NCBI GenBank assembly: GCA_007129695.1 | Contig: SKVA01000519.1 | Coordinates: forward strand, 1 to 5,095 | DNA: 5,095 nucleotides | Reading direction: 5' to 3' | From: Spirochaetaceae bacterium | GTDB lineage: Bacteria > Spirochaetota > Spirochaetia > DSM-27196 > SLST01 | Shown here: positions 1 to 4,920 of the stretch, piece by piece | How the letters are laid out: each line of letters begins with the position of its first letter | Position numbering within the stretch: position 1 is the first letter of the stretch | Notes under the pieces: generated by a model | Told to the model about the DNA's origin: nothing | Database searches by the model: none | Seen by the model: the letters and a program-made list of their open reading frames with translations, nothing else | Program-made: the position numbers and the translations under genes

Positions 1-806
1 AGCATCGCCGTGTTGGCCTGTACCAGGATCTGATTCTTTACGAAATCGACCACCTGGGAAGCCATGTCGGTATCGCGGATGCGACTCTCTGCGGCAGCGA
101 GGTTCTCGCTCGCGATGGCAACACCCTGCTGTGCGATCTCAAATCGATTCTGATACGCACCAAGATCTGCCCGCTGGCGGTTGACCACCCGCAATGCCGT
201 GTCGACCGAACCGATGGTCCGGTTCGCGAATTCTGGAGTCGAGATCGAGATGATCCCGCCGTCGCCCTGCGCGTCTTCCAAGCCGAGTGCCCGGGCCGTC
301 ATCGTCCCGATGAACACCCGCTCGCTTTGATCCATGTTTGCCCCCACCTGGAACTGCATGATCTGTCCGGTTGCCGAGTCTCGTGCGAACGAGCCGGTCA
401 ACATGTTCATGCCGTTCAACTGAGAGTGGGAAGCAATATGATTGACCGCATCCACCAGCTGGGAGACTTCGACCTGGATCTGCATCCTGTCTTCGGCGGT
501 GTAGATGCCGTTGGCACTCTGAACCGCCAGTTCCCGAATCCGGTGCAGGATGTCCTGCGTGTTCTGCAGGTATCCTTCGGTCGTCTGGATGAAGCTGACC
601 GCGTTCTGGATATTGTGCTCCGCCTGGTTCAGTCCTCGAACCTGGCTGCGAAGCTTCTCGCTGACCGCGAGTCCAGAGGCGTCGTCTCCAGCACGATTGA
701 TCCGCATTCCGCTCGAGAGCTTTTCAATGTTGCCCTGTATCTGACCCGAACGAAAGTTCAGAGTCCGAGACGCGAATGCAGCGCTCGTGTTGTGATTAAT
801 GATCAT
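1..806 (-). CDS. flaB: Flagellin B: periplasmic core flagellin FlaB, 3' end cut off by the window edge
   Basis: This is a core subunit of the spirochaete periplasmic flagellar filament, exported through the flagellar type III apparatus. The reading frame is open from the ATG at 806 to the edge and gives 268 full codons. The protein starts MIINHN and carries the conserved N-terminal helix (GNIEKLSSGMRINRAGDD, about residues 25-42), the TTEGYLQ and GIYTAEDRMQIQVEVSQL stretches, and the C-terminal RADLGAYQNR and RIRDTDMA segments. It ends at TAM; by comparison with flagellin A about 16 residues are missing. It has no cysteine and no outer D2/D3 domains, as is usual for FlaB of about 285 residues. 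An AGGAGGG ribosome site fixes the start. It aligns with flagellin A at a constant offset of 1130 bases through the N-terminal half, so the two are tandem duplicates. Family assignment is firm; the numbered paralogue name (FlaB1/2/3) cannot be assigned. Confidence 0.97.
   Translation of the reverse strand, partial: MIINHNTSAAFASRTLNFRSGQIQGNIEKLSSGMRINRAGDDASGLAVSEKLRSQVRGLNQAEHNIQNAVSFIQTTEGYLQNTQDILHRIRELAVQSANGIYTAEDRMQIQVEVSQLVDAVNHIASHSQLNGMNMLTGSFARDSATGQIMQFQVGANMDQSERVFIGTMTARALGLEDAQGDGGIISISTPEFANRTIGSVDTALRVVNRQRADLGAYQNRFEIAQQGVAIASENLAAAESRIRDTDMASQVVDFVKNQILVQANTAM
489..514. repeat. Direct repeat within flagellin B, copy 1
   Basis: These 26 bases are identical to 1619-1644 in flagellin A, at the same offset (1130) as the start codons. 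They encode the shared GIYTAED region. Identity at third codon positions suggests strong constraint, recent duplication or gene conversion. Confidence 0.8.
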
Positions 807-810
807 ATGA

Positions 811-817
811 CCCTCCT
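811..817 (-). promoter_or_regulatory. Ribosome binding site of flagellin B
   Basis: The minus strand reads AGGAGGG followed by TCAT and then ATG at 806. The match to the 16S rRNA tail is strong and the spacing short to normal, which supports the MIINHN start. The GGA in this site is also the kind of core motif CsrA binds when it blocks ribosomes. Confidence 0.85.
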
Positions 818-828
818 TGACGATTACC

Positions 829-847
829 GAGGGCAATCCGTGCCCTC
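829..847 (-). promoter_or_regulatory. Leader hairpin with GGA in the loop, upstream of flagellin B
   Basis: A perfect 7-bp stem (829-835 with 841-847; GAGGGCA and TGCCCTC in the transcript) closes a five-base loop CGGAU. It ends 11 bases upstream of the ribosome site at 811-817. GGA in a hairpin loop next to a GGA-containing ribosome site is the known layout of CsrA targets such as the Bacillus hag leader. The hairpin is seen directly; the CsrA role is inferred. The flagellin A leader has a similar element. Confidence 0.55.
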
Positions 848-921
848 TCTTCTTCCTGCTCCGGGCGTTCAGGAGTAAATCGCGCTCCTCCTGCTCCACT
901 CATACGCCGTCGCAGAAAGGC

Positions 922-948
922 GGATCGGCTGCGCCGACTCACCCTTCT
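922..948 (-). promoter_or_regulatory. Weak sigma-28-like promoter candidate for flagellin B
   Basis: On the minus strand AGAA, 15 bases, then GCCGATCC resembles the flagellar sigma-28 pattern TAAA-N15-GCCGATAA. The -10 half matches 6 of 8 positions, but the -35 half only 2 of 4. It lies after the upstream terminator, where a promoter for flagellin B is needed, and would give a leader of roughly 110 bases containing the GGA hairpin. It is the best candidate I found, but weak. Confidence 0.25.
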
Positions 949-1020
949 GACAGGACCTCGTCAAGGAAAGTGTTTTTCAAAGAACAAGCCATCGCGCTCA
1001 TGGTCGCGTCGATGCCGGTC

Positions 1021-1059
1021 GAGAAGAAAACGAGTGGGTTGCCTCCGAAGAGGCAACCC
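1021..1059 (-). terminator. Intrinsic terminator after flagellin A
   Basis: A perfect 10-bp inverted repeat (1036-1045 with 1050-1059) closes a four-base loop that reads UUCG in the minus-strand transcript, with a C-G closing pair, the extra-stable tetraloop. After a short ACTCG spacer comes the U-rich run TTTTCTTCTC (1021-1030). It begins about 20 bases past the flagellin A stop codon. It should separate transcription of flagellin A from flagellin B, although the U-run is set back a few bases, so some read-through is possible. Confidence 0.85.
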
Positions 1060-1078
1060 CAAGCTGAAGAATAGTCGA

Positions 1079-1936
1079 TCAGCCGAGCAATTGCAAGACT
1101 GACTGCGTCTGCACATTGGCCTGTGCAAGCATCGCGGTCGAGCTCTGAAGCAGGATCTGGTTGGTCGTGTAGCGCACGACTTCCCGAGCCATGTCGGTGT
1201 CCCGGATGCGGGATTCCGACGCCTGCAGGTTTTCGGCACCGACGTCCAGTCCGCGGATCGCGTGGTCGAGTCGGTTCTGGTAGGCACCCAGATCTGCACG
1301 CTGCTTGTTGACCTTACGCAACGCAGCGTCGACCACGCCGATCGTCCGGTTGGCGTTCTCAGGCGTCGATAGCGAGACAATGCTGTTGTCGACGTTCTTC
1401 ACGCCGAGCCCGGTCGCAGTCATCGTACCCACGTACACCTGAACCCGCTGGTCCATGTTCGCACCGATGTGGAACCACATGCTCGCGGTCACGACGTTCT
1501 CTCCGGTATCTCGAGAAAACCGGCCGGTCAGCATGTTCATCCCGTTGAACTGGGCGTGACTCGCGATCCGGTCGACCTCGTCGACGAGCTGAGAGATCTC
1601 AACCTGGATCTGCATCCGGTCTTCGGCGGTGTAGATGCCGTTGGAGGCCTGGATGCTGAGTTCGCGGATGCGCTGCAGGATGTTCTGGCTCTCCTGGAGG
1701 TACCCTTCGGTCGTCTGGATGAACGAAATGCCGTCGGCTGCGTTTCGCGACGCCTGGTTGAGGCCGCGAATCTGCGATCGCATCTTCTCACTGACCGCGA
1801 GGCCTGCCGGATCGTCGCCAGCGCGGTTGATACGCATGCCCGAAGAGAGCTTTTCGATGTTTCCGCCTATACGATCGGCGATGACACCGTTCTGCCGCTG
1901 AGCGAACATCGCGCTCATGTTGTGATTGATGATCAT
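1079..1936 (-). CDS. flaB: Flagellin A: periplasmic core flagellin FlaB, complete
   Basis: This is a complete 285-residue FlaB-type core flagellin, forming the periplasmic flagellar filament. It starts MIINHNMSAMFAQ and has the N-terminal D0/D1 helices (about residues 1-110, with GNIEKLSSGMRINRAGDD at 25-42), a short variable connector (about 140-195) and the C-terminal D1/D0 helices (about 205-285, with RADLGAYQNR at 213-222 and RIRDTDMA at 243-250), ending in LLG. It has no cysteine and no outer domains. The open frame reaches back to a TTG at 2056, but the ATG at 1936 is chosen because it follows GGAGG at a good distance and restores the family's standard N-terminus. In the first 60 residues 16 differ from flagellin B, mostly at residues 7-24. 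It lies downstream of the PilZ-TPR pair, with its own long leader and a terminator behind it. Confidence 0.98.
   Translation of the reverse strand: MIINHNMSAMFAQRQNGVIADRIGGNIEKLSSGMRINRAGDDPAGLAVSEKMRSQIRGLNQASRNAADGISFIQTTEGYLQESQNILQRIRELSIQASNGIYTAEDRMQIQVEISQLVDEVDRIASHAQFNGMNMLTGRFSRDTGENVVTASMWFHIGANMDQRVQVYVGTMTATGLGVKNVDNSIVSLSTPENANRTIGVVDAALRKVNKQRADLGAYQNRLDHAIRGLDVGAENLQASESRIRDTDMAREVVRYTTNQILLQSSTAMLAQANVQTQSVLQLLG
1619..1644. repeat. Direct repeat within flagellin A, copy 2
   Basis: Identical to 489-514. With the adjacent 16-base match (472-487 and 1602-1617) the tract is 43 bases with one mismatch. A further 20-base identity lies at 574-593 and 1704-1723. Confidence 0.8.
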
Positions 1937-1942
1937 GAAAAT

Positions 1943-1947
1943 CCTCC
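1943..1947 (-). promoter_or_regulatory. Ribosome binding site of flagellin A
   Basis: GGAGG followed by six bases and ATG (1936) decides the start in favour of MIINHN over the in-frame upstream TTG at 2056. The context ACGGAGGAU holds two overlapping GGA cores. Confidence 0.88.
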
Positions 1948-1963
1948 GTGAAGTGATGTCTGA

Positions 1964-1979
1964 GCGGCGTCCCTGCCGC
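1964..1979 (-). promoter_or_regulatory. Leader hairpin with GGA in the loop, upstream of flagellin A
   Basis: A perfect 5-bp GC stem (1964-1968 with 1975-1979), extendable by a G-U pair, closes a loop reading AGGGAC in the transcript. It stands 16 bases upstream of the GGAGG ribosome site. The position and the exposed GGA mirror the hairpin before flagellin B, although the stem sequences differ. CsrA binding is inferred from this layout. Confidence 0.45.
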
Positions 1980-2063
1980 CCCGTCCCGGTCGATTGCCCG
2001 AGCCGCAACCCGATCTGAGTTCCCGCACCTCCTTCGCCGAAAACGGCTTTTTTCAACTTCTGC

Positions 2064-2090
2064 TAAACCGGCGTTCGAAAACTCCGATAA
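2064..2090 (+). promoter_or_regulatory. Strong sigma-28-like sequence pointing away from the flagellins
   Basis: The plus strand reads TAAA, exactly 15 bases, then TCCGATAA. This matches 11 of 12 positions of the flagellar sigma-28 pattern TAAA-N15-GCCGATAA at the preferred spacing. It is a better match than any site I found in the orientation of the flagellin genes. If active, transcription would start near 2097 and run into the 3' end of the TPR gene as antisense RNA; no plausible gene follows on the plus strand. The match is seen; activity is unknown. Confidence 0.4.
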
Positions 2091-2138
2091 ACAGAGAGGC
2101 GGGCTGCAATGCAGGCAGAACAGCCACCCCTGTGAGTC

Positions 2139-2166
2139 CGTTCGGCACACTCGGCCAGAAACTTGA
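2139..2166 (-). promoter_or_regulatory. Weak sigma-28-like promoter candidate for flagellin A
   Basis: The minus strand reads TCAAGTTT (2159-2166), 12 bases, then GCCGAACG (2139-2146). The -35 half matches 7 of 8 positions of the extended pattern TAAAGTTT. The -10 half matches 5 of 8 of GCCGATAA, and the spacer is one base longer than usual. It is correctly oriented for flagellin A and would give a leader of about 200 bases. Confidence 0.3.
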
Positions 2167-2188
2167 GTCTTATTCTGTTGGTGTACGA

Positions 2189-2229
2189 GCGCTCCGTCTC
2201 GGCGAACAGCCGTCAGCGGGCGGGAGCGC
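2189..2229 (-). other. Hairpin just past the TPR stop codon
   Basis: A perfect 7-bp outer stem (2189-2195 with 2223-2229) encloses an inner 4-bp stem (2200-2203 with 2209-2212) with a five-base loop. It begins eight bases after the TPR stop. There is no U-run on the exit side, so it is not a standard intrinsic terminator. It could protect the 3' end of the PilZ-TPR message or act as a weak or factor-assisted stop. Confidence 0.35.
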
Positions 2230-2237
2230 CGGTCAGA

Positions 2238-3335
2238 TCACTGTCCGTTGAGCTCTGCAAGGTAGGAAGTCGCGATCGGGTCTGACGGATCAATCTCGAG
2301 AACAGCCCGGAAGAATCCCTCTGCCTCTGTCGTCCGCTCCTGTCTCAGCGATACGATTCCCAGGTTCGATATGATCTTCGTGTTCTCCGGTTCCTGTCGT
2401 AGTGCCTCGATCAGCAGGTCGCGTGCGGTGTCGAGCTCACCGAGTTCCATCGAGCAGATCGCAAGTTCGTTGAGCGTGTCGGTGCGGCGAGGGCCGTGTT
2501 CGAGCGCGGTGTTGAACGCGTCTCGTGCGTCGGCGTAGCGCTCCATCCTGCGCAGCCCCCAGCCGAGCACAAACCAGCCGTTCCAGACCGTCGGATGCGA
2601 AGCGAGGAACTCCCTGATCCGCTCGATACCGTCAGCCTCCCGGCCCATCCGGATGAAGTCGTACGCCTCTTTGAACTGCGTGTCCGCAAGGTTCTGCGAC
2701 TCGATCTCGTCGATGAGCCTGCGGGCCTCTTCGATCTTCTCGTCGTCGTCGCCCTCATCGCAGTAGGCACCAAGGTGTTCGAGCGCCCGCTCAGGCTCAC
2801 CATGGCGCGCGTAGAAGTACCCGGCGTTCAGATGCGCCTCCGCGGGTACATCGTCGGCTGCGAACACGCGATGGTAGATCTCCAGGACCTTTTCGATCGC
2901 TTCCTGCGAAGCGGCGTCGTCGATCTCCGCTGCCCGGTCGGCTACCTGCTCGTAGAGGAGGGCAAGGTTCACGCTCGCCGGTATGTCGTGGGGCTGCAGG
3001 CCACAGAGCGCCAGGAAGATCTCTTCGGCGACCTCCAGATCGCCGTTTCGCGTCTTGAGAATCGCAGTCTGCGTCAGATCGGTGATCAGGTCGGGGCTGA
3101 TAGTCGTGATGAACTCGCGATAGTAGTCGGCGTCGTCGTGGTGCGGTGCGTACGCGAGGATCTTCAGCATCGCGGCGACGATCTGTTCCCACGAAAGATC
3201 CTCGATGTTGTACCGGTCGGCGCCGCTCGTCGACTCCACCGGCAGGAGCCGGTCGCGATCGAGCGTGAAGCCACCCACGTCGAGCTCGATGTGCTCCGGG
3301 ACCGAGATGTAGATTATGTTGTCGAGTTTGTTCAT
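2238..3335 (-). CDS. TPR-repeat protein, partner of the PilZ gene
   Basis: This 365-residue acidic protein is built mainly of tetratricopeptide repeats, helix pairs that act as protein-binding scaffolds. The first 80 or so residues are not TPR-like. TPR-type units can be traced at about 86-118, 119-163 (irregular), 164-192, 221-249, 250-283, 284-317 and 318-351; the last four are the clearest (for example WFVLGWGLRRMERYADARDAFNTALEHGP at 254-282, quoted here only by its W, G, Y, A and P positions: W254, G258, Y267, A270, A277, P282). There is no signal peptide or membrane segment, so it is probably cytoplasmic. Its ATG shares one base with the PilZ stop codon (TGATG), and there is no strong ribosome site, so it is probably translated by coupling to PilZ. 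The role is unknown; by context it may be the effector or scaffold of a c-di-GMP response. Confidence 0.9.
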   Translation of the reverse strand: MNKLDNIIYISVPEHIELDVGGFTLDRDRLLPVESTSGADRYNIEDLSWEQIVAAMLKILAYAPHHDDADYYREFITTISPDLITDLTQTAILKTRNGDLEVAEEIFLALCGLQPHDIPASVNLALLYEQVADRAAEIDDAASQEAIEKVLEIYHRVFAADDVPAEAHLNAGYFYARHGEPERALEHLGAYCDEGDDDEKIEEARRLIDEIESQNLADTQFKEAYDFIRMGREADGIERIREFLASHPTVWNGWFVLGWGLRRMERYADARDAFNTALEHGPRRTDTLNELAICSMELGELDTARDLLIEALRQEPENTKIISNLGIVSLRQERTTEAEGFFRAVLEIDPSDPIATSYLAELNGQ

Positions 3336-4156
3336 CAGTCGTTCCCGGCGGCCTTGGTTCGGAACTGTTTCAGCGCTGCGTTTATCCTGACCTTGTAGCC
3401 CATAGGAACGTGCTCCTCGTCGAACTGGATACCGAACGCGGCGATGTCGGTTCGACCCTCGACCGGTTCGGACCGTTTGATCGTGCCGGCTATCTCGAAC
3501 GTCTCATCCGGGTCCTGAAACGCGAGCGAACAGACAACGCCTTTGTTTGCGAGCAGTTTTGCTATCCCCATCAGGATCGCGCGACAACCGGAGAACGACA
3601 GGTCGCGGTAGATAGCCTTTCTGGGCACGCCGTTGACGCTGAGAGCGCACGCTCCGATGTCGATCCCGAGCTGCTTCACGCTGTGCGCGGTCAGCTGGAT
3701 CCGATCCTCCGAACGCCGCTTCGCGTTGACGTTGGCCTCGAGCAGCTCGCCAAGGATCTGGATCAGACCGTCGGGCGGCCGCTGAGTGAACTGAACGGAC
3801 GCAAAGAACAACTCCTTGTTCTTCTCTCCGTACGGCGTGATGCCGGCAACCTTGCCCGGGACGAAGAACGTGATCGGATCGGGCTTGTCGGGCTCATGGA
3901 AGCTGTATCGTACCTGGACGACGTTGTTCGACTTCTTCAGCGCTTCGTTGAGGCTGCTGCCGAGATTTGCTATGATACGGGCGGAGGTCATCGACGACGC
4001 ATACAGGATGCACGGCCACTGCGAACCCTGACACTTCAGGTGGACGTGCTTCGTGTTCAGCATCGTCGTCTTGATGACCTCCTTGGTAAAGGTTACCTCG
4101 GCGTTCGCGAACTGTTCGTAGTAGCGGGTTATCTGCTGACTAGTCGTGACGGGCAT
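3335..4156 (-). CDS. PilZ-domain protein, probable c-di-GMP receptor with an N-terminal PilZN-like domain
   Basis: This 273-residue protein has a C-terminal PilZ domain (about 145-265) with both c-di-GMP binding motifs intact: RxxxR at R148-R152 (RSEDR) and DxSxxG at D185, S187 and G190 (DLSFSG). Residues 1-140 form a separate domain, probably the PilZ-like N-terminal domain often found before PilZ in spirochaete proteins; that assignment is from memory of the family. It has no signal peptide or transmembrane segment and is likely cytoplasmic. It is the first gene of a two-gene operon with the TPR protein. The ATG at 4156 is the first possible start after an in-frame TAA five codons upstream. 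There is no ribosome site, and a promoter ends just before it, suggesting a nearly leaderless message. PilZ proteins in other spirochaetes affect motility, which fits the neighbouring flagellin genes. Confidence 0.9.
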   Translation of the reverse strand: MPVTTSQQITRYYEQFANAEVTFTKEVIKTTMLNTKHVHLKCQGSQWPCILYASSMTSARIIANLGSSLNEALKKSNNVVQVRYSFHEPDKPDPITFFVPGKVAGITPYGEKNKELFFASVQFTQRPPDGLIQILGELLEANVNAKRRSEDRIQLTAHSVKQLGIDIGACALSVNGVPRKAIYRDLSFSGCRAILMGIAKLLANKGVVCSLAFQDPDETFEIAGTIKRSEPVEGRTDIAAFGIQFDEEHVPMGYKVRINAALKQFRTKAAGND

Positions 4157-4168
4157 TGGGCGATTCGA

Positions 4169-4197
4169 AGTTTAGGTAATGCGATTGGCAAAGTCAA
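4169..4197 (-). promoter_or_regulatory. Sigma-70-type promoter of the PilZ-TPR operon
   Basis: The minus strand reads TTGACT (4192-4197), a 17-base spacer, then TAAACT (4169-4174): 5 of 6 and 4 of 6 matches to the housekeeping consensus at ideal spacing. Only 12 bases separate the -10 box from the PilZ ATG, so transcription should begin 0 to about 6 bases before the start codon. This agrees with the absence of a ribosome site. Confidence 0.65.
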
Positions 4198-4202
4198 CTC
4201 GC

Positions 4203-4210
4203 GAGGGGGG
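4203..4210 (+). promoter_or_regulatory. Ribosome binding site deciding the GTG start of the 124-residue protein
   Basis: GAGGGGGG followed by GCC and GTG (4214). The frame is open far upstream, so this purine-rich site and the end of antisense overlap with PilZ are what place the start here. Confidence 0.6.
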
Positions 4211-4213
4211 GCC

Positions 4214-4588
4214 GTGCTGCAGGAGTGGAAGGACGTGCGCCAGCGACCGGAGGAGGGACCGCGGCGCTGGTGGACCGACACGGAGATGGACCTGATCGTG
4301 TGGTTCGACCGCACAGAGCCGCGCGAGTTTCAGCTCTGTTTTGACAAGTCGGGTGACCAGCGCGCGCTCGTCTGGAGACCGTCGGGCGGATTGTCGTTGA
4401 TGGGGGTGGACGACGGGGAGGGGAGACCCGGCACCTACAAGGCAAGCGCGATCCTCAGCGCATCGGGCGAAACCGACATCGACGCGGTCGCCGCGCGCTT
4501 TCGCGGCGCATCGACCGCGATCGAGCCCGTCGTGCGTGACCACGTGCTTCGCGTGCTCGGCGACGCTGCGGCGCGGCAGTCGCGGTGA
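4214..4588 (+). CDS. Conserved-looking hypothetical protein, 124 residues
   Basis: I do not recognise a named family. The frame is open from 3410, but the part before 4160 is antisense to PilZ. From the GTG at 4214 the translation looks like a genuine small soluble protein: a start reading (M)LQEWKDVRQRPEEG, a tryptophan-rich strand region (W5, W19, W20, W30, W54), a core with DLIVWFD (26-32), EFQLCFDK (38-45) and RALVW (50-54), and a C-terminal helix from about residue 86. There is no signal peptide or membrane segment. Similar short proteins with an FQLCYDK...RALTW core seem familiar from other bacteria, but this is memory and untested. It diverges from the PilZ operon across only 57 bases and converges on zapA with a 32-base gap; no terminator is seen between them. 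Confidence 0.72.
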   Translation: MLQEWKDVRQRPEEGPRRWWTDTEMDLIVWFDRTEPREFQLCFDKSGDQRALVWRPSGGLSLMGVDDGEGRPGTYKASAILSASGETDIDAVAARFRGASTAIEPVVRDHVLRVLGDAAARQSR

Positions 4589-4620
4589 GCGATCGCCACG
4601 CGCCGTCAACACGCCCCGGC

Positions 4621-4902
4621 TCAAGCTTCGGGTTCGTCGAGTGCGCCGTCGAGTTCTGCGATCATCGACTCCGCTGCGCGACTCGCCTCCGACGAGTTGA
4701 CGCGCAGAGAACCGTTCAGTTTCAGGAATTCGTCAGCGGTCAGAAGCCCCGCGAGGATCGCAAGCTTGAGCGGGTCGTTCGTGGTCCCTGCTCGCTCCAT
4801 CTCGCGTACCTTGGCCCTATAGTGTTCAACGACCTCACGAAGGTATTCCGGGTCCTCGTCGGTTCGAACGTTGAATGACGTTCCCAGAATGTCGATTCGC
4901 AT
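4621..4902 (-). CDS. zapA: ZapA-family cell division protein
   Basis: This 93-residue protein matches the ZapA family, small proteins that bind FtsZ and promote bundling of its filaments at the division ring. The N-terminal globular part is seen in MRIDILGTSFNVRTDEDPEYL (strand, then the helix start, residues 1-21) and in the family-typical DPLKLAILAGLLTADEFLKL stretch (43-62). The remaining tail is short, so the C-terminal coiled coil is shorter than in E. coli ZapA (109 residues) and resembles the compact ZapA of other phyla. The ATG at 4902 lies 18 bases after the stop of the upstream gene with only a weak GGTGG-like site, which suggests an operon with coupled translation. It converges with the 124-residue gene. 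Confidence 0.88.
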   Translation of the reverse strand: MRIDILGTSFNVRTDEDPEYLREVVEHYRAKVREMERAGTTNDPLKLAILAGLLTADEFLKLNGSLRVNSSEASRAAESMIAELDGALDEPEA

Positions 4903-4920
4903 CGGCCCCGCGCCACCGTA

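Larger units (their letters stand above)
1937..2237. other. Non-coding region of 301 bases between the TPR gene and flagellin A
   Basis: No convincing gene is present on either strand. Read on the minus strand it holds, in order: a hairpin just past the TPR stop (2189-2229), a weak sigma-28-like promoter (2139-2166), a small GCCG-TTTT-CGGC hairpin (2036-2047), a near-perfect but gene-less ribosome-site sequence AAGGAGGTG (2026-2034), the GGA-loop hairpin (1964-1979) and the true ribosome site. A plus-strand sigma-28-like sequence lies at 2064-2090. The length and density of elements fit a regulated flagellin leader. Confidence 0.7.

Noticed and set aside
327..878. 183-codon plus-strand frame, similar in sequence to another at 1469-1951
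   Set aside because: The two resemble each other only because they are the antisense of the two paralogous flagellins; they are not an independent gene family.
1937..2056. 40-residue N-terminal extension of flagellin A from a TTG at 2056
   Set aside because: It would destroy the conserved MIINHN start, lacks a ribosome site, and the ATG at 1936 has a strong one.
2109..2135. Eight-codon frame (MQAEQPPL) just after the plus-strand sigma-28-like site
   Set aside because: Too short to distinguish from chance; only a loosely purine-rich sequence precedes it.
2189..2229. Hairpin after the TPR gene as an intrinsic terminator
   Set aside because: The stem is real but there is no U-run on its exit side, so it was listed only as a hairpin.
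2496..3398. 300-codon plus-strand open frame
   Set aside because: Antisense to the TPR gene, low-complexity composition typical of a reversed GC-rich gene, no ribosome site.
3410..4213. Long plus-strand open frame running into the 124-residue gene (392 codons in all)
   Set aside because: Almost all of this part is antisense to PilZ, its translation has no recognisable order, and a purine-rich ribosome site places the real start at 4214.
4589..4596. GCGATCGC palindrome between the convergent genes
   Set aside because: An isolated 8-base palindrome, common in GC-rich DNA, with no U-run on either strand; not a terminator and not repeated in the window.
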